A DNA stretch of 64,000 nucleotides from NCBI GenBank assembly GCA_015056915.1, contig SVFK01000004.1, forward strand, positions 1-64,000, written 5' to 3'. Position numbers and translations under genes: made by a program. Origin of the DNA: Lachnospiraceae bacterium (GTDB lineage Bacteria > Bacillota > Clostridia > Lachnospirales > Lachnospiraceae). Position 1 is the stretch's first letter. The number at the start of each line of letters is the position of its first letter. The notes beneath the pieces were generated by a model, which was not told where the DNA came from, made no database searches, and saw only the letters and a program-made list of their open reading frames with translations. Positions 33,377 through 41,855 of this stretch are shown piece after piece.

Positions 33377-35470
33377 TTATTGTCTGATATATCTCGCAGC
33401 ACCGTTTTCCATATCTCTGGCAATATAGTCAGGTACGCGAATCATTTCCAGCTCCGCATGCAGGACATTTTCCTCCTGCTTCTTAAGCTTTTCCAGACTA
33501 ATATTAATATTGGGGTCGTCCGTACTGAACACCAGACACAGAGAAGTCTCTCCCTTAGCCGGCTTCAGTATGGTTCCGTTAATAATAAATTGCTTTCTCT
33601 TATTGCAGGGAATATCCTCGCCATTAAAAGTGAGGCTCCTTATTTTCACCATACAGGAGCACATGGACGGATCGATTCGCAGCATTGTTACAGACGAATC
33701 CACCTTAATATCAAATACAATATCCTTCTCCGATTGATACGCCTCCCGTACAAAATAGGAATGCTCCTCACTGTAGCCCTCGCCGTAGTCCTCATAAATC
33801 TGTACCCGGTGCACATTGGTGGCATCAGGGTAGCTTTCCAGTGATTTCTGGGGCTCCCACATCTGATTGCCAAGAGCCACGCGCATCTGCTCCAAGGAGC
33901 AATGGTTGTCAGCTACCAGATTTTGGAATTCCTGCTCCTCCTCCGGATAAGCATCTGCCTCCTCCTTAGAAAGTTTAAGCTCCCGCAAAATCCTGTTCCA
34001 ATCTATCTTCTGTCCGTATTCCGATTCCTTTGCAAAATAGCACAATGCTCTGTATGCCAACAGCTTGGCACTCACCTGTCGGTCAAAGGTCCACTCATAA
34101 TCCAGAACTGTCCATTTGTCTCCCGACACATAGATATTGGCAAAAATCATGTCGTAATCCGCAACCGGTACTGACTCGCCATAGCTGCTCTTTGCCACAT
34201 ACTCACCAAACAGTGCATAAAAGCCTTCCATGTCATCCCTCTGCAGACACTGATTCATCAAATCAGACAGGGGAATACCTTCCACATATTCCAATCGTGC
34301 ACAGACACTGTCGCAATGCTCCTCAATGGTGCAGCCGTTCATCTCCAGTCCGCTTCCCTCATATCTGTCACGAAGCTTGCCGTATGCATCTCCCAGCGCC
34401 AGAATATGCTTCTTCGCTTCATCCTTCATAGGGTACTTGCTCACCTGCATTTCACAGGCACCGTCCCGGGTCACATGCTTTTGAATCTCCGTCTTTATCT
34501 GATACTTTTCTGCCCTGTCATTGGAATACTTGGTGAATTTCACGTCAAAACCATCCCCCAATACCACCATGTAGGAATTGGAAAATACAGGGAACAATTC
34601 GTCCTCTATCAAACCGTTAAATGCCAAGGTCTCATCAAACAATAACATTCTGTCCTTGTCAAAATTCCTGTAATTTAAAGCAAGCTCACCTTTTTTAGGC
34701 AAATACTCGTCAGAATAAACAGCCGTCATAAATTTGTAATCCGGGTAGGGATAATAGAAGTGATACTCGTCCACGCCACAATTCTTCATGATGCGCTGCA
34801 GCCCTGTTCCGGAAAAGGTACGCACACCTTCATCTGCTTTATAATTCTCAATGCCGTCAAAGAAAGTACCCACATGGTCTTCCCTACAGCCGGCAAAATA
34901 TTTTAATCCCAGTTTGTTCTCTATGGCAATAAGGATTCTCCCCCCAGCAGCCAGATGCGCCTTAAGAATCTGCAGAAAGTCCTCAAAGGGAGTATTCCCG
35001 CCGATATAGCTTTTGGCATATTCAAACACACCAATCAAACAGATGTAATCATAATCCGTATCCAAATCCTGCTCAATATCCTTGAAATTACCTACATGAA
35101 TGGTTACATTGTCACAATCACGATGACGATATGCATTAATCAGACTTCTCTTCTTGGACAATTCTACGCAGGTCACTTCTCCTGCTTTGCGGGACAAAGC
35201 GCCGGTAATGGCACCACAGCCGCTACCTACCTCCAGCACCTTTGCTCCTTTGTCCATAGGCACCCAGTCCACAATATTCTCTCTCAAATAGGACAAATGA
35301 TAGAGAAAGGGCCAGCTGTTCTTTTCTCTGATAATACGCATAAATTCTTCTTCAGAATGGTTTTGCACCGTCTCCAGAAGCTCATCCTCTATGGCACCGT
35401 CACTATAAAAATCCTGCCCGGAATACCTACTGTAATCCAAGGTTATCTTACCGATTTTTTCCTGCATCAT
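33377..35470 (-). CDS. Methyltransferase-kinase fusion, WbdD-like chain terminator candidate
   Basis: 697 residues. Residues 70-250 are a class I methyltransferase (motif I KVLEVGSGCGAITG, acidic CVELS after beta-2, GGRILIAIENKLG). Residues about 300-520 look like an aminoglycoside-phosphotransferase/protein-kinase fold: Lys near 314 in KFTKYS, a helix Glu in KTEIQKH, then YDMIFANIYV with Asp440 and Asn445, and VLDYEW with Asp457. A beta-rich C-terminus follows. E. coli WbdD has the same order of methyltransferase and kinase and caps O-antigen chains for export by a Wzm/Wzt transporter. Here the gene lies next to such a transporter. Functional identity is inferred. Confidence 0.8.
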   Translation of the reverse strand: MMQEKIGKITLDYSRYSGQDFYSDGAIEDELLETVQNHSEEEFMRIIREKNSWPFLYHLSYLRENIVDWVPMDKGAKVLEVGSGCGAITGALSRKAGEVTCVELSKKRSLINAYRHRDCDNVTIHVGNFKDIEQDLDTDYDYICLIGVFEYAKSYIGGNTPFEDFLQILKAHLAAGGRILIAIENKLGLKYFAGCREDHVGTFFDGIENYKADEGVRTFSGTGLQRIMKNCGVDEYHFYYPYPDYKFMTAVYSDEYLPKKGELALNYRNFDKDRMLLFDETLAFNGLIEDELFPVFSNSYMVVLGDGFDVKFTKYSNDRAEKYQIKTEIQKHVTRDGACEMQVSKYPMKDEAKKHILALGDAYGKLRDRYEGSGLEMNGCTIEEHCDSVCARLEYVEGIPLSDLMNQCLQRDDMEGFYALFGEYVAKSSYGESVPVADYDMIFANIYVSGDKWTVLDYEWTFDRQVSAKLLAYRALCYFAKESEYGQKIDWNRILRELKLSKEEADAYPEEEQEFQNLVADNHCSLEQMRVALGNQMWEPQKSLESYPDATNVHRVQIYEDYGEGYSEEHSYFVREAYQSEKDIVFDIKVDSSVTMLRIDPSMCSCMVKIRSLTFNGEDIPCNKRKQFIINGTILKPAKGETSLCLVFSTDDPNINISLEKLKKQEENVLHAELEMIRVPDYIARDMENGAARYIRQ

Positions 35471-35475
35471 TCTTT

Positions 35476-36741
35476 CTATTCCTCTACATCCTTTACCACT
35501 GTCACAGAATCCATGTCATAATAGCCCACAGTATTCTTGTCGGATACCACCGTAATATTCAGAACATCATATAATCTGTGATACACTTCAAAATTATTGC
35601 CGTTATAGCCTGTTACACCAAAGGACAATAAATATTCTCCACCCTGCAGACTCATTTTCTGGGTAAAGGTAATCTCCTTCCTTTGACCGGGCTCCACACT
35701 GTCAAGAAAGGCTTTCTCTGCCATAGTGTTGGTTCCTGTAATCTCTGTTCCCTTGATATCCTTAAAGGACACCGCAAAGATAGGCGCCGGAATATGGTCG
35801 TTCACCTTTACCTTCATGTGAATGGTGAATTCCGTACCCTTCAGTACCGCACTACAGCGCACACCGTTTTCATCCGTCACATAGCATTCCGTAATCTCTG
35901 CCTGTCTGGTGCCGTATTCCTGCACTTGAGGATTCATGGCATCCTTCTGCAACTCTTGTGCATTCTCACCATTTTCCTCATACTGTCCTACCAACACTCG
36001 CTTGAAAGCATCTATCATTTCCTTAGGGCTGCCCTCGCCCAACAGATTGCCCTTGTTCAGCAGGAATACTCTGTCGCAATACTTGCTGATACTTCCCAAA
36101 TCATGGCTGACAAAAATAATCGTCTTACCCATTTCCTTAAATTCTTCAAACTTGTGATAGCATTTTGCCTGAAAAAACACATCACCCACGGACAATGCCT
36201 CGTCAACGATAAGGATTTCCGGTTCGATATTAATAGCAACCGCAAAAGCCAGACGTACAAACATACCACTGGAGTAGGTTTTGACCGGCTGATACACGTA
36301 GTCCCCAATATCAGCAAATTCCAGAATCTCCGGCAACTTCGCCGTAATTTCCTTTTCCGAAAAGCCCATCATGGTACCGTTCAAATATACGTTTTCAATA
36401 CCGTTATACTCCATGTTAAAGCCGGCTCCCAGCTCCAGTAACGCCGAGATTCGTCCGTTTACCGCAACCTCTCCGGAGGTCTGATTCAAAACACCGGTGA
36501 TGATCTTCAGTAGCGTAGATTTACCGGAACCGTTAGTACCGATAATACCCACTGTTTCCCCTTGATATACCTTCAAATCCACACCGTTTAATGCATAGTA
36601 GAGCTTATGATTCTTTTTCTTCAAGCCCAATGCATCATACATACGGTCTCGTAGCTTCTCATACAGCTTATATACTTTTACGACATTCTTGACCTCAATA
36701 GCCACAGGCTTATCATTTTGCTTCATTTCATCACTTCTCAT
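35476..36741 (-). CDS. Polysaccharide ABC exporter ATPase (Wzt-like) with C-terminal domain
   Basis: 421 residues. The nucleotide-binding domain has Walker A GTNGSGKSTLL, the signature YSSGMFVRLAFA and Walker B ILIVDEALSVGD, all typical of Wzt/TagH ATPases. Residues about 255-421 are a beta-sandwich extension (VRCSAVLKGTEFTIHMKVKV, QGGEYLLSFGVTGYNG) like the Wzt C-terminal domain that recognises the capped end of the glycan in E. coli O8/O9. That fits the adjacent WbdD-like gene. Start at 36741 or at the ATG 15 bp later; the SD is weak for both. Confidence 0.93.
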   Translation of the reverse strand: MRSDEMKQNDKPVAIEVKNVVKVYKLYEKLRDRMYDALGLKKKNHKLYYALNGVDLKVYQGETVGIIGTNGSGKSTLLKIITGVLNQTSGEVAVNGRISALLELGAGFNMEYNGIENVYLNGTMMGFSEKEITAKLPEILEFADIGDYVYQPVKTYSSGMFVRLAFAVAINIEPEILIVDEALSVGDVFFQAKCYHKFEEFKEMGKTIIFVSHDLGSISKYCDRVFLLNKGNLLGEGSPKEMIDAFKRVLVGQYEENGENAQELQKDAMNPQVQEYGTRQAEITECYVTDENGVRCSAVLKGTEFTIHMKVKVNDHIPAPIFAVSFKDIKGTEITGTNTMAEKAFLDSVEPGQRKEITFTQKMSLQGGEYLLSFGVTGYNGNNFEVYHRLYDVLNITVVSDKNTVGYYDMDSVTVVKDVEE

Positions 36742-36787
36742 ATTAACTCTGCCTTGTTATTTTTATAGATTATCCACAGCCTTTGCC

Positions 36788-37780
36788 CTACAGCACATCA
36801 GCGAAATGAACCTTAAGCCTCTTGAAAATAATGGCACCAAGTCCAAATAACACCGCCGTTGATACAAAGAAATACATCATGGAGAAAAAGTCTTCAAAAA
36901 ACCACTGTTCTCCGTAAACCGCATCGCGATACCCGGTTATGATATACACCAGAGGATTCAGCTTGAAGAAGATATTCCAGCCCGCATCCAATCCATCAAT
37001 ATTCCACATAATGGGAGTCGCCCAAATACCGATTTGCAATATAATATTAATAATCTGGGACAAATCCTTAAACAAAACTACTACAGAGCAGGTGGTATAG
37101 CTCAACGCCAGTACAAACACAAACAGACATGCACTGTAGTAAATCAGCTGTATAGTATACACCGACGGGTAATATCCATAACAGGCAGCAACCACTAGCA
37201 GCACCAGTATAAAAAATACGTGTATAAAGGTCGCCGCAATAGCCTTAATAATCGGCAGCACACTGATTTTAAATACAACCTTTTTCACAAGGTAATCATA
37301 TTCCCGCAATGCATTGGTGGCATTAGTCCACGCTTCACTAAAGTAAAACCACGGCACAAGACCTGCTGTGAGGAACAGCACAAAGGGCACTTCGCCGCTG
37401 TCCCTCAGTCCCTGTCCTCCGGTTCCCATAATTTTGTCAAAAACAATATAATACATAACCACGGTTATAATGGGTTGCAATAACGCCCACAGCACGCCCA
37501 TGTAAGAGCCGGCATACCGCTTTTTGAAATCATTTTTGGCAAGCTTCCATATCAGTCTTCTGTTTTGCCATAATTCCACCGGAAGCTGGGTGATTTTATC
37601 ATACAGTATCACAAAAACAAGGCATGCTAACGCAATGACCGTACAGGATACAATCTTTTTGATCAACTCCTCCTGATGGTCTACAAGCGGGCCTCGATTT
37701 TGATGTATTATAATAACTAGAATCATAACAAGTGACAGAACTATGGCACTTGCTATTCCGACTTTCTTACTGATTTTCAT
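36788..37780 (-). CDS. Polysaccharide ABC exporter permease (Wzm/TagG-like)
   Basis: 330 residues. Two N-terminal membrane segments precede the ABC-2 fold: LIWKLAKNDFKKRYAGSYMGVLWALLQPIITVVMYYIVF, the classic start of Wzm/TagG permeases, then about five more segments. The family is usually 260-280 residues; the first 65 or so residues here are an extra hairpin of two membrane segments. With the Wzt-like ATPase just downstream it moves the lipid-linked polymer across the membrane. It starts 1 bp after the rfbC stop. Confidence 0.93.
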   Translation of the reverse strand: MKISKKVGIASAIVLSLVMILVIIIHQNRGPLVDHQEELIKKIVSCTVIALACLVFVILYDKITQLPVELWQNRRLIWKLAKNDFKKRYAGSYMGVLWALLQPIITVVMYYIVFDKIMGTGGQGLRDSGEVPFVLFLTAGLVPWFYFSEAWTNATNALREYDYLVKKVVFKISVLPIIKAIAATFIHVFFILVLLVVAACYGYYPSVYTIQLIYYSACLFVFVLALSYTTCSVVVLFKDLSQIINIILQIGIWATPIMWNIDGLDAGWNIFFKLNPLVYIITGYRDAVYGEQWFFEDFFSMMYFFVSTAVLFGLGAIIFKRLKVHFADVL

Positions 37781-37781
37781 G

Positions 37782-38360
37782 TTATATCATGCCTTTCGCA
37801 CTTTCTTTTTCTGCCATATACTCCGACAAGCCGCCCCATTTGGTATCCTTCTCGGATAAAATCAATTCCATGCCTTCGGGAATCGACCATTCCACGCCTA
37901 TCTCAGGATCATTATAAGCAATGCCGCCCTCATCATTGGGATGATAAAAATCAGAGCATTTATAAGCAAATTCTGCGTACTCCGATAACACAAGGAAACC
38001 ATGGGCAAAATTCTTGGGAATGAAAAACTGCTTCTTATTCTCCTCCGTCAGAAGAACTCCATGCCATTTTCCGAAGGTAGGGGAGCCCTCCCGCAGATCC
38101 ACAGCCACGTCATACACCTCACCTCTGATTACTCTGACCAGCTTGTCCTGAGGGAATTCCTTCTGGAAATGTAAGCCTCTGAGTACCCCTCTTTTGGAGG
38201 CAGACTGATTATCCTGCACAAACACCTCCGGGATTCCTGCTGTCTTATAATCATTATAATTATAGGTTTCACAAAAATATCCCCTGGCATCACCAAACAC
38301 AGTGGGAGTAATAATTTTCAATCCTTCAATTTCGCAGGTTTCTACTGTTATTTTACCCAT
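37782..38360 (-). CDS. rfbC: dTDP-4-dehydrorhamnose 3,5-epimerase
   Basis: 192 residues, cupin fold, usual length. Motifs: TPTVFGDARGYFCETYNYNDY, VQDNQSASKRGVLRGLHFQ (the catalytic His in RGLHFQ), VYDVAVDLREGSPTFGKWHGV and FIPKNFAHGFLVLSE. It is the third step from glucose-1-P to dTDP-L-rhamnose; RfbA and RfbB are encoded at 39695-41737. No RfbD reductase is in the window. The ATG at 38360 has GAGAGGAA 9 bp upstream. Confidence 0.96.
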   Translation of the reverse strand: MGKITVETCEIEGLKIITPTVFGDARGYFCETYNYNDYKTAGIPEVFVQDNQSASKRGVLRGLHFQKEFPQDKLVRVIRGEVYDVAVDLREGSPTFGKWHGVLLTEENKKQFFIPKNFAHGFLVLSEYAEFAYKCSDFYHPNDEGGIAYNDPEIGVEWSIPEGMELILSEKDTKWGGLSEYMAEKESAKGMI

Positions 38361-38424
38361 TTATCCGATTCCTCTCTTCCTCGCGCAGACATATATGCGA
38401 TTCCAGAATATTGTCATTGCCTGA

Positions 38425-39705
38425 CTATTCATATGCAATGTTCAAATCAACATTACCTTCAATACCATCAATTTTACCCTTTGAAGTATGCTGCCACATC
38501 TGATAATAGCCTTGATACAAAGGCACGCTTCGATATTCAGCAAGCCAGATATCATAATTATCCAATCTGGCCGTCTCCAGATTATTGTTAAGCCAGTTGC
38601 GGCTGGCATACACACCGGCGTCATATCCGCCATTTTCCACAGTCCGGCAGAAAGCTTCACAGACAAGGGTTCTTGTCGCCACATCCAAACCGTCTGCACG
38701 TCCGTTTCCGCCTGCGCCCTCTGTGTCAATATAGATGGAATAATCTAACTGATACGGCTGTACCAGCTTCAATACCGCAGAAGCTTCCTCCACTGCTTCC
38801 ACTTCATTTACCGCCTGGGTGAAAAAATATACTCCTACCGGAATACCCGCTGATGCTGCACCCTTCATATTGGCATGAAAATAAGGGTCCACCACTATAC
38901 TTCCTGTTACAGAACCTCGATACCCTGCACGAATAATGGCAAATTCCACTCCGGCATTCTTGACCTTATCCCAATCGATTTCTCCCTGCCACTTAGATAC
39001 GTCGATACCTACCTTAGAGCGACCGCCTGCTGCCTGCAGCTTCTTAAGCTCCGTTCGGTCTGCATCCTCCAACGCATCCTGCACGGAGGAGTCTTCGGCC
39101 TCGGCATCCACCTCATCCTCAGTCTTAATCAACAGAGAAATATCCTCAATGGCCAGATATTCCACCTTGTCCTTCACCTTGACACGGGTTTCATTAACCG
39201 GAACCTTATACCCCTCTATCGGTAAAAGCTCCACATAATACTCACCGGAATCCAATTCACCGATGTATATAATGCCGTCCTGATCCAGGTCCTTGTAGTC
39301 CCCAAGCTTTTTGTTGTCGTCATCACTGTCCAGTCTCACATAAAAGCTTTCTCCGGTAACAGGTACGCCATCCTTGTCTAGCACCTGAATGCGCAAATCC
39401 TTTTCCACAGATGTAGTGGCAAGAGACAGTCTGTTGGCCTGATTCTTGGCAGCCTCCAGCACCGGATTAATCTCTTCATCAAAAAAGGTATTGTCCTTCA
39501 AAAAAGCTGATAAATCATTTTCTGCATCATTCTCCTGATTGACATCAGTCTGCTTCGTTTCCTCTGTAACATCTTGTGTAGTCTGCTGCAAGGTGCCGTC
39601 CTTATGCCTCTTATGATCCGCATTGGAATAAAACACCAAAATAAATATCAGCAATATAATGGCCACAGATGCCATGATTACTCTTTTTCTCAGCCTAGAG
39701 TCCAT
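38425..39705 (-). CDS. Membrane-anchored GH25 lysozyme with prealbumin-like domain
   Basis: 426 residues. One membrane segment near the N-terminus ([18 protein letters not shown]). Residues about 95-190 are a CnaB/prealbumin-like fold ([23 protein letters not shown]). The GH25 muramidase domain covers about 230-426: [63 protein letters not shown] with the catalytic Asp/Glu pair, and LAEYRS. It cleaves peptidoglycan glycan strands outside the membrane. It sits between rfbC and rfbA, overlapping rfbA by 11 bp. ATG at 39705 has GAGG at 6 bp; an upstream TTG at 39717 is less likely. Confidence 0.9.
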   Translation of the reverse strand: MDSRLRKRVIMASVAIILLIFILVFYSNADHKRHKDGTLQQTTQDVTEETKQTDVNQENDAENDLSAFLKDNTFFDEEINPVLEAAKNQANRLSLATTSVEKDLRIQVLDKDGVPVTGESFYVRLDSDDDNKKLGDYKDLDQDGIIYIGELDSGEYYVELLPIEGYKVPVNETRVKVKDKVEYLAIEDISLLIKTEDEVDAEAEDSSVQDALEDADRTELKKLQAAGGRSKVGIDVSKWQGEIDWDKVKNAGVEFAIIRAGYRGSVTGSIVVDPYFHANMKGAASAGIPVGVYFFTQAVNEVEAVEEASAVLKLVQPYQLDYSIYIDTEGAGGNGRADGLDVATRTLVCEAFCRTVENGGYDAGVYASRNWLNNNLETARLDNYDIWLAEYRSVPLYQGYYQMWQHTSKGKIDGIEGNVDLNIAYE

Positions 39706-40564
39706 TTGCAACCTCAACTAAATATTTACCATAATTGGTTTTCAGCAAGGGCTCAGCCAGTTGTAACAGCTGCTCCTTATCAATAAATCCTCTTTTATAA
39801 GCAATCTCCTCAATACAGGAAATATACAGACCCTGTCTTTTCTGGAATGCCGCAACGAAATCAGCCGCATCCAGAAGTGCATCATGATTGCCTGTATCCA
39901 GCCATGCAAAGCCACGTCCCAGTGTCTCTACACGCAGGGTTCCTCGGTTCAGATATTCGTTGTTAATACTGGTAATCTCTATCTCACCTCTTGCAGAAGG
40001 TTTTACATTCTTGGCGATTTCCACTACGTCATTATCGTAGAAATACAATCCCGGAACAGCATAATTGCTCTTAGGATGCTCCGGCTTTTCCTCAATAGAC
40101 AGTGCCTTGCCGTTTACATCAAATTCTACTACGCCGTATTCTCTGGGATCACGCACATAATATCCAAAAATGGTAGCACCGCTTTCCCGGGAAGCAACCT
40201 CGCGAAGCACCTTGGAAAAGCTCTGTCCATAGAAAATATTGTCACCAAGCACCAGTGCCACTCTGTCACTTCCGATAAAATCTGCTCCGATGATAAAAGC
40301 ATCAGCCAAACCTCTGGGTTGCTCCTGTATCGCATAGGATATCTCCATGCCCAGCTGATGTCCGTCACCTAATAATTCTTCAAACACAGGCAAATCTCTG
40401 GGAGTGGAAATAATCAACACCTCCCGGATGCCTGCCAGCATCAGTGTTGACAGCGGATAATAAATCATAGGCTTATCATATACCGGCATAATCTGCTTAC
40501 TGATTGCCTTTGTCAAAGGATATAATCTCGTTCCCGAACCACCTGCTAAAATAATACCTTTCAT
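39695..40564 (-). CDS. rfbA: Glucose-1-phosphate thymidylyltransferase
   Basis: 289 residues. Motifs: [42 protein letters not shown] (nucleotide and sugar-phosphate loops), [29 protein letters not shown] and [18 protein letters not shown]. It joins dTTP and glucose-1-P to dTDP-glucose, first step of the rhamnose pathway. The ATG at 40564 has GGAGG at 6 bp, and the frame back to 40585 adds nothing conserved. It lies between rfbB and the GH25 gene. Confidence 0.97.
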   Translation of the reverse strand: MKGIILAGGSGTRLYPLTKAISKQIMPVYDKPMIYYPLSTLMLAGIREVLIISTPRDLPVFEELLGDGHQLGMEISYAIQEQPRGLADAFIIGADFIGSDRVALVLGDNIFYGQSFSKVLREVASRESGATIFGYYVRDPREYGVVEFDVNGKALSIEEKPEHPKSNYAVPGLYFYDNDVVEIAKNVKPSARGEIEITSINNEYLNRGTLRVETLGRGFAWLDTGNHDALLDAADFVAAFQKRQGLYISCIEEIAYKRGFIDKEQLLQLAEPLLKTNYGKYLVEVANGL

Positions 40565-40654
40565 AATGTCCTCCACTTTTAACATATTTTTACTCTACTT
40601 TTAAACACACCGAATGGGAACGACGTTTATCGTTCCCATTTGAATTCATTTTGT

Positions 40655-41737
40655 TTATTTCTCATACATTTCATTGTAGTATTTCTGGTAATCACCACTG
40701 GTGACATTCTTCATCCATTCCTCATTCTCAAAGAACCACTTAATCGTCTTCTTGATGCCTTCCTTGAACATGGTCTCTGGATACCAGCCAATCTCTGCCT
40801 TAATCTTGTCAGGCGCGATAGCATATCTGCGGTCGTGACCTTTGCGGTCTTCCACATAGGTAATCAGGTCTGTGCTTACCAATTCTTTTCGGGGATCTCC
40901 CTCGGGAAGCATCTCCTGCAATGTCTCTATAATGATGTTAATAATCTCGATATTCTGTTTCTCGTTATGACCGCCGATATTGTAGGTCTCGAATAGCCTT
41001 CCCTGCTCCTGTACCATATCGATTGCCTTAGCATGATCCTCTACAAACAACCAGTCACGAACATTCTTACCGTCACCATATACGGGCAGCTTCTTGCCCT
41101 GCAGTGCGTTGTTGATAATCAGCGGAATCAGCTTCTCCGGGAACTGGTATGGTCCGTAATTGTTGGAGCAATTCGTAATATTGGCAGGAAACTTATAAGT
41201 ATCCATGTATGCCTTCACCAGCATGTCCGAGCTCGCCTTACTTGCGGAATAAGGGCTATGAGGGTCGTAAGGACTGGTCTCATAGAAGAATGCATTGTCG
41301 TCATCCGGAAGAGAACCGTATACCTCATCCGTAGATACATGAAGGAATTTCTTGCCCTCCTTGAAGCTTCCGTCAGGTAGCTCCCACGCTGCCTTGGCAC
41401 AATTAAGCATTACCGCTGTGCCCAGCACATTGGTCTGCACAAACACCTCTGGATTGCGGATGCTTCTGTCCACATGACTCTCCGCTGCAAAATGCACTAC
41501 GCGGTCAATATCATTCTCTGCAAAAATCTTACTGATGGCTTCCTTATCGCAGATATCAGCCTTTACAAAGGTGTAATTATCACGATTCTCAACTGCCTTC
41601 AAATTCTCCAGATTGCCCGCATAGGTCAACACATCCACGTTGATAATGCGGATTTCGTTATCGTATTTCTTAAACATGTAATGAATGTAATTGGAGCCGA
41701 TAAATCCGGCACCACCGGTTACAAGATAGGTTCTCAT
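40655..41737 (-). CDS. rfbB: dTDP-glucose 4,6-dehydratase
   Basis: 360 residues, extended short-chain dehydrogenase. The NAD-binding TGGAGFIGSNYIHYM, the catalytic Thr-Asp-Glu in VSTDEVYGSLP, the YxxxK in YSASKASSD and the PYQFPEKLIPLIINNAL stretch are all present. It makes dTDP-4-keto-6-deoxyglucose, which feeds RfbC for rhamnose and can also feed the WecE/RffA-type aminotransferase at 57811-58938. The ATG at 41737 has AAGGAG upstream. Confidence 0.97.
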   Translation of the reverse strand: MRTYLVTGGAGFIGSNYIHYMFKKYDNEIRIINVDVLTYAGNLENLKAVENRDNYTFVKADICDKEAISKIFAENDIDRVVHFAAESHVDRSIRNPEVFVQTNVLGTAVMLNCAKAAWELPDGSFKEGKKFLHVSTDEVYGSLPDDDNAFFYETSPYDPHSPYSASKASSDMLVKAYMDTYKFPANITNCSNNYGPYQFPEKLIPLIINNALQGKKLPVYGDGKNVRDWLFVEDHAKAIDMVQEQGRLFETYNIGGHNEKQNIEIINIIIETLQEMLPEGDPRKELVSTDLITYVEDRKGHDRRYAIAPDKIKAEIGWYPETMFKEGIKKTIKWFFENEEWMKNVTSGDYQKYYNEMYEK

Positions 41738-41855
41738 GTCAGTCTCCTTGTGTACAAGAAATTTTGGTACAATAAATATAACTCTATTTTAGCATAATCC
41801 ACTATTCCACGCCATAACTTTTTCCATTTGCAGGAAATAATGTTATAAGCTCTTT

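Noticed and set aside
35683..36441. 252-codon plus-strand open frame opposite the Wzt-like ATPase gene
   Set aside because: Shadow frame; the minus-strand product has all ABC motifs.
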